Part shown: in pieces, positions 15,280-22,483 of the stretch
How the letters are laid out: each line of letters opens with the position of its first letter
How positions within the stretch are numbered: the stretch's first letter is position 1
Assembly: GCA_036652335.1 (NCBI GenBank)
Contig: JAVVWB010000002.1
Location: 116,365-180,364 of the forward strand
Direction: 5' to 3'
From: JAVVWB01 sp036652335
GTDB taxonomy: Bacteria > Synergistota > Synergistia > Synergistales > Synergistaceae
DNA: 64,000 bases
The notes under the pieces: model-generated
Database searches by the model: none
What the model saw: only the letters and a program-made list of their open reading frames with translations
Told to the model about the DNA's origin: nothing
Translations under genes and position numbers: made by a program

Positions 15280-17376
15280 TTGCACTATACGACTGTATTT
15301 AGCAGTGTGGGCATGCCAATTTCTGCATTGGGAAGTATGAAAGACGTCACATCTGAATACATAACTAAAGAACAATTACAAAGTGCGGCAAAAATGAACC
15401 TTGAACCTAAGGGTACTCTTATTGCTTCCATAGTTTTTGATACAAAAACAAATGAAATAATGGAATATAGCTCACATGAAAAATTTATAAACCAGATAGA
15501 AATTGCAGATGCGCCATCTTGGCTTTCAAAAATGCAAAATATCTATGTAAGAGAAGACACCAGACAAAAAATTGTAAAACTCTATAACTCATGGAACATA
15601 AAAAGAAACTTTGAAAAAGGTGAAACCATATCCTATGTAGATGGACTTATTAACGTAGGAGAAAAAAGAGAAATATGGACTCGTGCATATGTGCGTTCTT
15701 ACTTTGATGCACATACAGGAAATATTGTTGCAGTAGGTCATCTTTATGATGTTGATTTAGAAAAGAGCAGAGAGACCATGCTCAAAGCTCTAGTTGACGA
15801 CATGTATGAATACATACTACTCATAGACGTCGAGACAGGAGTTGTAGACAACATATTTAACAGCAAAAACTACAAAAGTCCACTATTGAAAGGTCAAAAT
15901 ATAAAAGAAGAATCACTTGATACTATTTACTCGTATTTTTATCCGCAAGAGAGAGATAGTGCTATAAAAAAACTATCTCATGAAAACGTTGCAAAACAAA
16001 TGAGGGGAAATGATGTTTACAGTGTAGATTTTTACGTATTAGATGCTGTGTATAACGGAGTAAGACGTAAGGTATGGAACTACATCTGGTTGAACTCAGA
16101 CAAAAAAAAGATAATCTGTGCCAGAACAGACATAACAGATGCTTTTAAAAGAGAAAGAGAACAAAGAGAGACAATAGAAGCCTCACTAAAAATGGCAGAA
16201 AACGCAAACCTTGCAAAAACAGACTTCCTGTCAGCAATGAGTCATGACATAAGAACTCCAATGAACGCTATAGTAGGAATGACCGACATGGCATTAGAAG
16301 AAATGGACGACAAAATCAGCGTAGAAAACTGCCTTAGAATAATAAGAAATTCCTCAAGACATCTAGTTGAAATAGTGAATGACATCTTAGACCTAAATCG
16401 CATAGAAAGCGGGCTTATTGTCGAAGAAGACAGCGAATTTGATGTAACCCAAGAAGTAGATCTACTAATTGAACGATTTAACCACATGATGGATGAGAAA
16501 AACCTAAAATTCACATTGGATATAGACATAGAACACAAAACTGTAATAGGTGATTCATTAAGGATTCAAAGAGTAATGGATAACTTGCTCTCTAATGCGA
16601 TTAAATTCACACCAAATGATGGAACCATAGGGCTAAAGATAGAAGAGATAGAACAAAAAAACAACAAATTAGCTATCTACAGCATTATTGTAAGTGATAG
16701 TGGTTGTGGAATGGATGAAGATGAAAAAGATAAAATATTTGAGCCCTTCTTCAGGTCAAAAAGAGTACAAGATGCCCAAATAGAAGGTACAGGCTTGGGG
16801 CTTCCCCTAGTGAAAAATATAGTCGAATTTATGGGTGGCAACATTCAAGTAGAAAGTAAATCAGAAAATGGTACTACTATCGAAATCACGCTTCCGCTAC
16901 AACTTGTAGAATGCGAAACTAGATTTGTAATACACAATGATAGAGAAAAAAATGAAATAGATTTTAGTGACTTGAAAGTACTATTGGTAGAAGACAATGT
17001 AATAAACCAAATGGTAGCTCAAAAAATGCTTTCTCATGTAAAAGCGACTGTTGACACAGTAAATAATGGACAAGAAGCATACGATAAATTCATAATGAGC
17101 GAACAAGGTGAATATGATGTTATACTCACTGACATAAGAATGCCTGTAATGAACGGATACGAATCAGCTGAAAAGATAAGGGCTTCTGCTCACCCTGATG
17201 CAAAAAGTGTCGTCATAATTGCAATGACAGCTAATGCTTTTGTAGAAGATGTGAAGAAATCCTTGCAGTCAGGAATGAACGAACACATAACAAAGCCTAT
17301 TGACATCAAAGAACTATACAGAAAGATACAAAAACTCACAGAGAAAAGCAGAGGAAAAAATGACGAAAATAAATAG
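15280..17376 (+). CDS. PAS hybrid histidine kinase, C-terminal part (kinase and receiver)
   Basis: In frame with the upstream segment. Coding potential begins right after the TGA at 15186. 15280 is the first possible start (TTG, with GGAG four bases before), so independent reinitiation is conceivable. It has two further PAS-like regions, then HisKA with the His in AMSHDIRTPMNAIVG, and HATPase_c (NLLSNAIKFTP, DSGCGMDEDEKDKIFEPF, GTGLGLPLVKN). A C-terminal receiver follows (VEDNVINQ, phospho-Asp in LTDIRMPVMNG, Lys in ITKPID). It is a cytoplasmic multi-sensor hybrid kinase whose output partner is not adjacent. Its stop overlaps the next gene by 17 bases. Confidence 0.85.
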   Translation: MHYTTVFSSVGMPISALGSMKDVTSEYITKEQLQSAAKMNLEPKGTLIASIVFDTKTNEIMEYSSHEKFINQIEIADAPSWLSKMQNIYVREDTRQKIVKLYNSWNIKRNFEKGETISYVDGLINVGEKREIWTRAYVRSYFDAHTGNIVAVGHLYDVDLEKSRETMLKALVDDMYEYILLIDVETGVVDNIFNSKNYKSPLLKGQNIKEESLDTIYSYFYPQERDSAIKKLSHENVAKQMRGNDVYSVDFYVLDAVYNGVRRKVWNYIWLNSDKKKIICARTDITDAFKREREQRETIEASLKMAENANLAKTDFLSAMSHDIRTPMNAIVGMTDMALEEMDDKISVENCLRIIRNSSRHLVEIVNDILDLNRIESGLIVEEDSEFDVTQEVDLLIERFNHMMDEKNLKFTLDIDIEHKTVIGDSLRIQRVMDNLLSNAIKFTPNDGTIGLKIEEIEQKNNKLAIYSIIVSDSGCGMDEDEKDKIFEPFFRSKRVQDAQIEGTGLGLPLVKNIVEFMGGNIQVESKSENGTTIEITLPLQLVECETRFVIHNDREKNEIDFSDLKVLLVEDNVINQMVAQKMLSHVKATVDTVNNGQEAYDKFIMSEQGEYDVILTDIRMPVMNGYESAEKIRASAHPDAKSVVIIAMTANAFVEDVKKSLQSGMNEHITKPIDIKELYRKIQKLTEKSRGKNDENK

Positions 17377-18013
17377 CACAAAACGTCAATACAAAATATT
17401 ATCCGGGAGTGCTATACCCAAAGAATATATAGAAAAATCACACGAGTTAGATGAAATATTATACGAGAGTGAAGACACATCACCTGTGGAAAAGTGTTTG
17501 AACTGGTACGAAGAAAATAACGAAATATACACAATAGCAATAGACGAAAAGACAGAAGAAGTAATAGCATGTATAAACATAATGCCACTTACTGAAAAAT
17601 ACTACACGAAAATAAGAAATGGAGAATACAAAGACACATATCTTCCAACAGAAGCAATACTAAAATATGACAAAATAGGTTACTATGATTTATACGTATC
17701 TTCTGTAGCAATAAATCCTAAAAACAACGATGTCTTATTATTGAGAGAATTGATAGACTTCGTTGCAGGGAGGCTTATTGAATTCTCAGAAAGAGGAATT
17801 CTTTGCAGAAGAATAATGGCAGAAGCAGTATCAAAAAAGGGAATGCGTCTATGTGAAATAATGGGTATGGAAGAAGTAAAAAACTTAAACAACATATCCA
17901 ACACATACGAAGCAAAGTTAATGCCTCCGAAATTTAAAACACCTACAGAAAAAGTAAAAGAGTTATACAGAATTTACAAAATAATAAGCGAAGTATTTAT
18001 AAAACCAGAATAA
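17360..18013 (+). CDS. GNAT-like acetyltransferase (weak similarity), function unknown
   Basis: About 218 residues. The layout resembles a degenerate GNAT fold: a central strand (YYDLYVSSVAINPKNNDV) followed by a long helix and a conserved-looking RRIMAEAVSKKGMRLCEIMGM. There is no clear acetyl-CoA Q/RxxGxG/A signature, so the assignment is tentative. The ATG at 17360 is chosen for its GAGGAAAAA ribosome site; earlier in-frame starts lie inside the kinase gene. The overlap with the kinase stop suggests co-translation and perhaps a role in the same signalling unit. Confidence 0.6.
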   Translation: MTKINSTKRQYKILSGSAIPKEYIEKSHELDEILYESEDTSPVEKCLNWYEENNEIYTIAIDEKTEEVIACINIMPLTEKYYTKIRNGEYKDTYLPTEAILKYDKIGYYDLYVSSVAINPKNNDVLLLRELIDFVAGRLIEFSERGILCRRIMAEAVSKKGMRLCEIMGMEEVKNLNNISNTYEAKLMPPKFKTPTEKVKELYRIYKIISEVFIKPE

Positions 18014-18036
18014 AATAGAAAAATAGAGGAAACAAA

Positions 18037-18474
18037 ATGGACAAAATACAACAGACTGAAAAAAACTTTAAAGATGGTTGTAACTGTTGCCAGGCAGTAA
18101 TACTCTCATATGCTAAAGAACTGGGAATGAACGATACAGAAATATTAAGACTTGGTAGCCTTTTTGGCGGTGGCTTTGGCAAACTTCGTGAAGTATGTGG
18201 AGCTGTATCTGGAATGACAATGATAGCCGGCCTAATAAAAGGATATGACAACCTAACTGACCAACAGATAAAACAAGAAGCATACTCACTTGAACGCAAA
18301 TTAGCAGAAAAATTTAAAGAGCGTCACGGTTCAATAATTTGCAGAGAAATTTTAGAAAATCAAAAAATAGAGCAAAACTCAAACAACAAAACAGGACACA
18401 CCTCAACTTCTTGCATTGAATGTGTAAAAACAGCTACAGAACTCTTAGAAAAAGAAATATTTGATAGAAAATAA
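18037..18474 (+). CDS. C_GCAxxG_C_C family redox-type protein
   Basis: 145 residues. The family signature is visible as GCNCCQAVILSY near residue 20, GSLFGGGFGKLREVCGAVSG near 50, and later cysteines (IICREIL, CIECVKTA). Members are small, often membrane- or redox-associated proteins in anaerobes, of unknown activity. AGAGGAAACAAA precedes the ATG. It lies 23 bp after the acetyltransferase-like gene and ends before a strong terminator, so it closes the kinase operon. Confidence 0.85.
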   Translation: MDKIQQTEKNFKDGCNCCQAVILSYAKELGMNDTEILRLGSLFGGGFGKLREVCGAVSGMTMIAGLIKGYDNLTDQQIKQEAYSLERKLAEKFKERHGSIICREILENQKIEQNSNNKTGHTSTSCIECVKTATELLEKEIFDRK

Positions 18475-18501
18475 AATCATATACTCAAAACTAAAAACAA
18501 C

Positions 18502-18546
18502 AAAAATGCAACTCTAACTACAGAAGTGGTGAGTTGCATTTTTATT
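18502..18546 (+). terminator. Intrinsic terminator after the C_GCAxxG_C_C gene
   Basis: AAAAATGCAACTC (18502-18514) pairs perfectly with GAGTTGCATTTTT (18531-18543), with a partly paired loop and a T-run. Confidence 0.9.
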
Positions 18547-18608
18547 AGCTTGCAAAACAGATAAATGCTAAAATACAAAGACAAGATAAGAAGTTGGGGG
18601 GATAAACG

Positions 18609-19222
18609 TGGCAAAAAAATACTATGCCGTAAAACAGGGTCACGAACCAGGGATATACAAAACATGGGACGAATGTAAAAAGCAGGTACATGGTTTCCCC
18701 AGTGCTACATACAAAGGATTTGAAACAAAAGAAGAAGCAGAAAATTTTATGGGAATTACCCAATCAAAAAGTGCAAGTGAAGTCGAAACACATAAAAACA
18801 CATCAGAAGTAACGGCGTATGTAGACGGGAGCTATGATCACACAAAAAGAGAATTTGCTTACGGAGTCGTAATACTAAAAAATAACGAAGAAGAACAATT
18901 CTCAGGCAAAATGAGTGATCTCGAACTTGTAGAAATGAGAAATGTTGCAGGAGAAATAAAAGCATCAGAAAGAGCTATGCAATATTGTATAGATAACGGA
19001 ATAAAATCTATCGACATCTACCATGACTATGAGGGAATAGCAAAATGGTGCACAGGTGAATGGAAAACGAACAAAGAGGGAACAAAAGCATATAAATCAT
19101 ATTATGACTCAATAAAATCGCAGTTAAAAGTGACATTTGTAAAAGTAAAAGGACATTCTGGTGATAAATATAATGAAATAGCAGATATGTTAGCAAAAGG
19201 TGCATTAGGAATAAAGAAATAA
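18609..19222 (+). CDS. rnhA: Ribonuclease HI with N-terminal viroplasmin domain
   Basis: About 204 residues. The N-terminal caulimovirus viroplasmin/RNase H1 hybrid-binding domain (about 1-48; KKYYAVKQGHEPGIYKTWDECK, split here as KKYYAVKQGH and GIYKTWDECK) binds RNA/DNA hybrids. The catalytic RNase H domain follows, with acidic residues in TAYVDGSYD, VAGEIKASERA, IYHDYEGIAKW and the terminal region GHSGDKYNEIADMLAKGA. It degrades RNA in RNA:DNA hybrids. The start is GTG with GGGGGGAT upstream. It follows a terminator, so it has its own promoter. Confidence 0.93.
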
Positions 19223-19251
19223 AAAATAAAGAAATTATAAATAGCCAAAAT

Positions 19252-19461
19252 ATGGGCATAGAAGAAATTAAAGCCAACATAATCTATTCTCAAGAGAAGA
19301 AAAAAGCAGAGGTTCACAAAGAAGCTACCATTATTTCCGGAGAACTTCATAAATTGCTAAACTTACACAATGCTATGCCCATTGTTTGCAGTGCAATGTA
19401 CTTACTTATGAATGATAAGGACGAAATATTGGCAAAAATGAAAAGCAAAATGAGTCCATAA
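19252..19461 (+). CDS. Small hypothetical protein with a GELHKLLNLHNAMPIVCSAM motif
   Basis: 69 residues, 29 bp after rnhA in the same direction. No ribosome site is evident before the ATG. The middle (ISGELHKLLNLHNAMPIVCS) resembles a short pattern, SGDIHRxLGLKNRMPxVCDAM, that I have seen at the ends of or alone in small clostridial and phage proteins of unknown function. The C-terminus here is shortened. It could be a genuine small gene or a decayed fragment. Confidence 0.5.
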   Translation: MGIEEIKANIIYSQEKKKAEVHKEATIISGELHKLLNLHNAMPIVCSAMYLLMNDKDEILAKMKSKMSP

Positions 19462-19503
19462 ATAAAAAAATTATATAAATTATAGGTAATCACATTTTAC
19501 ATA

Positions 19504-19533
19504 TTGACTTTATGGTCAAATAATTAGTATATT
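19504..19533 (+). promoter_or_regulatory. Sigma-70-type promoter of the small secreted protein gene
   Basis: TTGACT (19504-19509), 18-bp spacer, TATATT (19528-19533), about 38 bases before the start codon. Confidence 0.7.
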
Positions 19534-19570
19534 ATCATGTAAGAAACAACAACTAAAAGGGGATGTTCAT

Positions 19571-19993
19571 ATGGTTAAGAAGATGTTAGGCTTTATTGTT
19601 TTTGCTGTTTTTATGATGGTGGCTACAACAGCTATGGCTGCTAGTTTTGTCGAACTAGGTGCAGATGCAAGTGACTCTGTCTACTATTTGGCAAAAGGTT
19701 CTGTTTCTTCACGTGGTGACTACAAAGTTGGTTGGATTAAGCTAGTACCAAGCAAGAAATATTCAGCAGAACTTGCGAAAGATTTGAATAACAAAAAACC
19801 GGGTTATGTAATGATGCTCTGGGCTGCAAACAAAAAAGCAAAACAGACACAGGTCCTTTCAACAACAATCTATGACCCCAAAGGAAATGTAATGGATTCA
19901 GCAGAAGAAAAATTTAATCCCAAAAATTACGAAGAAGTAACCCCTGATACAGTTGCTGAATTTATCTATAATGGAATAATTTCTTCTAAGTAA
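19571..19993 (+). CDS. Small exported protein, function unknown
   Basis: 140 residues with a clear signal peptide (MVKKMLGFIVFAVFMMVATT, cleaved after AMA near residue 24), leaving a periplasmic protein of about 115 residues. No recognised domain. The mature part has a strand-rich look (VYYLAKGSVSSRGDYKVGWI; LSTTIYDPKGNVMDSAE) reminiscent of small surface or periplasmic proteins that report on an internal cue. AAAAGGGG precedes the ATG. The gene stands alone, with its own promoter and terminator. Confidence 0.8.
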   Translation: MVKKMLGFIVFAVFMMVATTAMAASFVELGADASDSVYYLAKGSVSSRGDYKVGWIKLVPSKKYSAELAKDLNNKKPGYVMMLWAANKKAKQTQVLSTTIYDPKGNVMDSAEEKFNPKNYEEVTPDTVAEFIYNGIISSK

Positions 19994-20025
19994 TAACATC
20001 TTCAGTCACAAATATTTAATATATA

Positions 20026-20058
20026 AAAAGGCGTCTTCAAATGAAGACGCCTTTTCTT
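20026..20058 (+). terminator. Intrinsic terminator after the small secreted protein
   Basis: AAAAGGCGTCTTC (20026-20038), loop AAAT, GAAGACGCCTTTT (20043-20055), then T-rich. Confidence 0.92.
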
Positions 20059-20084
20059 TGTATATATAATTTCGCAATAAATAA

Positions 20085-20120
20085 AATAAAAAAAGAGTTT
20101 AGACAAAAGTCTAAACTCTT
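20085..20120 (-). terminator. Intrinsic terminator of the tRNA-Thr transcript
   Basis: Minus strand: AAGAGTTTAGAC, loop TTTT, GTCTAAACTCTT, followed by a T-run (20084-20092 read in reverse). Confidence 0.9.
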
Positions 20121-20128
20121 ATAATGTC

Positions 20129-20204
20129 TGGAGCCGGCGAGGGGACTCGAACCTCCGACCTGCTGATTACAAGTCAGCTGCTCTACCAACTGAGCTACAC
20201 CGGC
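20129..20204 (-). tRNA. tRNA-Thr (anticodon TGT)
   Basis: 76 nt with encoded CCA. The acceptor stem GCCGGTG/CGCCGGC is paired, with one wobble. The anticodon arm is GCTGA-CTTGTAA-TCAGC with TGT at the centre, and the T-loop is TTCGAGT. The T-stem (GGAGG with CCCCT) has an A-C mismatch at its third pair and a G-U at its first, which is unusual but tolerable. It is flanked by its own promoter and terminator. Confidence 0.95.
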
Positions 20205-20245
20205 CTATCTTGGTAAGTGCTTCGTAATTTGAAGCAACGTAAGAT

Positions 20246-20273
20246 ATTTTACTGGTTTTTAAAAAAATGTCAA
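20246..20273 (-). promoter_or_regulatory. Promoter of tRNA-Thr
   Basis: Minus-strand TTGACA (20268-20273), 16-bp spacer, TAAAAT (20246-20251), about 42 bases before the mature tRNA 5' end. No convincing terminator separates it from the ACT gene upstream. Confidence 0.65.
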
Positions 20274-20295
20274 GTGGCTTTTGTTGTATATAAGT

Positions 20296-20733
20296 CTATA
20301 TATTATATAAAGCTTCTTGTGTTACCAGTTCAATCTTATTTTTTTTGAATAAATCTATTGCTTCGTCTGTTTTATCATCATCTACCCTAAAGACAATATA
20401 GGCATAATCTGGTTTTCTGGTGATAAAAGCATAAGTATATTCTATGTTTATATTTCCATCCCTAAGTAATTGAAGTACGGAATAGAGACTACCTGGTTTA
20501 TCTGATATTGCCACTGCAAGAACTGGTGTTTGTGAGTATACATAATTTGCTTCTTTTAGAATTTTAGAAGTTTTTTCCGGATCATCAACAATAAGTCTAG
20601 CAATTCCGTAGTCTGTGGTTTCTGCTATAGAAAGGGCCCTCATATTTATTTCGTTTTTTCTTAGTAACTCAACCATATCGGCAAGTCTGCCTGGTTTGTT
20701 TTCTATGAAGATTGATATTTGCTTAAGTTTCAT
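20296..20733 (-). CDS. Tandem ACT-domain protein
   Basis: 145 residues formed by two ACT domains (about 1-70, ISIFENKPGRLADMVELL read as IFIENKPGRLADMVELLR; and 71-145, AVAISDKPGSLYSVLQLLRD). ACT domains bind amino acids, usually as regulators. This stand-alone two-ACT type is commonly found next to phenylacetate-CoA ligase in anaerobes, and here it lies 14 bp downstream of that gene. A role as an aromatic or branched amino-acid sensor for the ligase pathway is inferred. GAGGGGGA precedes the ATG. Confidence 0.9.
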   Translation of the reverse strand: MKLKQISIFIENKPGRLADMVELLRKNEINMRALSIAETTDYGIARLIVDDPEKTSKILKEANYVYSQTPVLAVAISDKPGSLYSVLQLLRDGNINIEYTYAFITRKPDYAYIVFRVDDDKTDEAIDLFKKNKIELVTQEALYNI

Positions 20734-20747
20734 TTCTAATCCCCCTC

Positions 20748-22052
20748 TTATTTGTAGAGATTTCTCTTGTCTATGATGCGCACGGCTTTTCCCTCGCTGC
20801 GTTCAATTGAATTGTAGGCTACAAGGTGTACCTTTGCATATATTCCAAGTACCTTTTTGAGGTCTGATATGATTGCTTTTTCTTTGAATTCTACAGAACT
20901 AATTTTATCAGAGAACATATCTGGCGTCATTTCAACATTGATGTCTAATGTATCGGAATTATTTACACGGTCGACAATAAGCTGATAGTTCGGCTGGCAA
21001 CCGTTATTTATAAGCACTGATTCAATCTGTGATGGGAATACATTTACTCCCTTGATTATGAGCATATCATCACTGCGTCCCATTGGTTTTGCCATTTTAA
21101 TGAGAGTTCTACCGCAAGAACATTTCCCCTCTGTTAATACACATATGTCCTTTGTGCGATACCGTATCATAGGGAATGCTTCTTTTGTAATACAGGTGAA
21201 AACGAGTTCACCTTTTGAGCCTACTGGTAATACTTCTTCTGTTACTGGGTCTATTATTTCTGCAATAAAGTGGTCTTCATTTATGTGCATACCATCTTGT
21301 GCGCTACATTCAAAAGCTACCCCGGGACCGGATATTTCTGTAAGGCCATATATGTCAAAGGCTTTAATTCCAAGCTTGCTTTCAACATTTTCACGCATCT
21401 CTTTTGTCCATGCTTCTGCTCCAAATATTCCAGCACGTAGTTTTATTGTATCTTTTGCATTCATCTTTTCGATAGTCTCTGCTAAGTAACATGCATATGA
21501 TGGTGTGCAACATAATACTGTAGCACCGAGGTCTTGCATAAATTCTATCTGTCTCTCTGTGCTTCCTGAAGACATAGGTACTGTCATTGCCCCAAGTTTC
21601 TGAGAACCTCCGTGAATTCCCATACCACCTGTGAAAAGCCCGTAGCCATATGAAATTTGAACTATATCATCACTTGAACCGCCTGTTGCAGTGATTGCTC
21701 TAGCACAGCAGTCTTCCCATAAATCTAGGTCGTTTTGGGTGTAATAGGCTATTACTCTTTTACCTGTTGTTCCGCTAGTGGAATGTATCCTCACTACTTC
21801 GGACTTAGGCGTGGCAAGAAGCCCATAAGGATATGCTATACGCAAATCATCTTTTGATGTAAATGGTAGCTTATGTAAATCTTCGACTGATTTTATGTCA
21901 TTAGGTGTAATACCCTTTTTATCCATGAGCTCTCTGTAATATGGAGAATTCTCATATACATGTTTTATCTGTTTTACAAGTCTTTCGCTTTGAAGTTTCT
22001 TTAATTCCTCTCTGGAGGAACATTCAATTTCTTTTTGATAATATCGTTCCAT
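20748..22052 (-). CDS. paaK: Phenylacetate-CoA ligase family protein
   Basis: 434-residue adenylate-forming enzyme. The ATP-binding P-loop is HSTSGTTGKRVIAYY (about 91-105), followed by FDIYGLTEISGPGVAFEC and the hinge motif RSDDMLIIKGVNVFP. These match PaaK, which activates phenylacetate or other aryl acids to CoA thioesters. In fermenting anaerobes it usually acts on aryl acids from amino-acid 2-oxoacids, yielding ATP when reversed. AAGGGG precedes the ATG. It is the first structural gene of an operon with the ACT protein and lies behind a leader peptide/terminator (22203-22455), suggesting attenuation control. Confidence 0.93.
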   Translation of the reverse strand: MERYYQKEIECSSREELKKLQSERLVKQIKHVYENSPYYRELMDKKGITPNDIKSVEDLHKLPFTSKDDLRIAYPYGLLATPKSEVVRIHSTSGTTGKRVIAYYTQNDLDLWEDCCARAITATGGSSDDIVQISYGYGLFTGGMGIHGGSQKLGAMTVPMSSGSTERQIEFMQDLGATVLCCTPSYACYLAETIEKMNAKDTIKLRAGIFGAEAWTKEMRENVESKLGIKAFDIYGLTEISGPGVAFECSAQDGMHINEDHFIAEIIDPVTEEVLPVGSKGELVFTCITKEAFPMIRYRTKDICVLTEGKCSCGRTLIKMAKPMGRSDDMLIIKGVNVFPSQIESVLINNGCQPNYQLIVDRVNNSDTLDINVEMTPDMFSDKISSVEFKEKAIISDLKKVLGIYAKVHLVAYNSIERSEGKAVRIIDKRNLYK

Positions 22053-22202
22053 TATTCTCTACCCCTTACATATCTTAGATTATCCTATCTTTTCCTATTA
22101 AACGTTACTATTATATATTTAGTTGTAAAAATTGTCCTGTATAAGATTTTTTTTATGCCCCCTTTACTTTCAAAGTACTTATTTTTGTGGAGATGTGACA
22201 AA

Positions 22203-22237
22203 AAAAAGCAGGAACCCAAATAGGATTCCTGCTTTTT
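22203..22237 (-). terminator. Intrinsic terminator in the paaK leader (possible attenuator)
   Basis: Minus strand: AAAAAGCAGGAA, an 11-base loop, TTCCTGCTTTTT and a further T-run. It lies 150 bases upstream of paaK and 25 bases after a 33-codon leader ORF, in the sense direction of paaK. Being symmetrical, it could also act on plus-strand transcripts, but no plus-strand gene precedes it. Confidence 0.85.
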
Positions 22238-22262
22238 GTGATTTACGCAAAAGTGTGTATGT

Positions 22263-22364
22263 CTATTTATCACACATCCGGCGCAGACCCCAAGAAGAGG
22301 AATCTGCGTTAATAAAGGAGAACAATGTGACTATGTTGTTGTAGATAATGTTTGTTTTTGCCAT
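22263..22364 (-). CDS. 33-residue putative leader peptide upstream of paaK
   Basis: A minus-strand ORF too short for ordinary gene calling. GGGAGG sits nine bases before the ATG, and a consensus promoter lies 60-90 bases upstream. The peptide ends NADSSSWGLRRMCDK and has an N-terminal half rich in Ile, Phe and Asn. Codons 19-28 encode a hairpin (CGCAGA...TCTGCG) with the single Trp codon in its loop. GATTCCT at codons 21-23 can pair with AGGAATC in the left arm of the terminator that follows, giving mutually exclusive structures. This is the architecture of a ribosome-mediated attenuator. That role is inferred, and the amino acid sensed is not obvious. Confidence 0.6.
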   Translation of the reverse strand: MAKTNIIYNNIVTLFSFINADSSSWGLRRMCDK

Positions 22365-22426
22365 GTCCCAATGCCTCCCTGTTATATTTTTAGCTATTAT
22401 GTAGTATTATTGCTAAGATATTAGAG

Positions 22427-22455
22427 ATTTTATATTCCACTCTAGTTTTTGTCAA
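22427..22455 (-). promoter_or_regulatory. Consensus promoter for the paaK leader
   Basis: Minus-strand TTGACA (22450-22455), 17-bp spacer, TAAAAT (22427-22432). It would give a leader of about 370 nt before paaK, far longer than typical in this window. Confidence 0.7.
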
Positions 22456-22483
22456 ATTTAAGCAACAGATGGGGGCATGTTTT

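Noticed and set aside
22132..22344. Plus-strand 70-codon ORF opposite the paaK leader
   Set aside because: No ribosome site or protein-like composition. It crosses a perfect terminator and is the shadow of the minus-strand leader.
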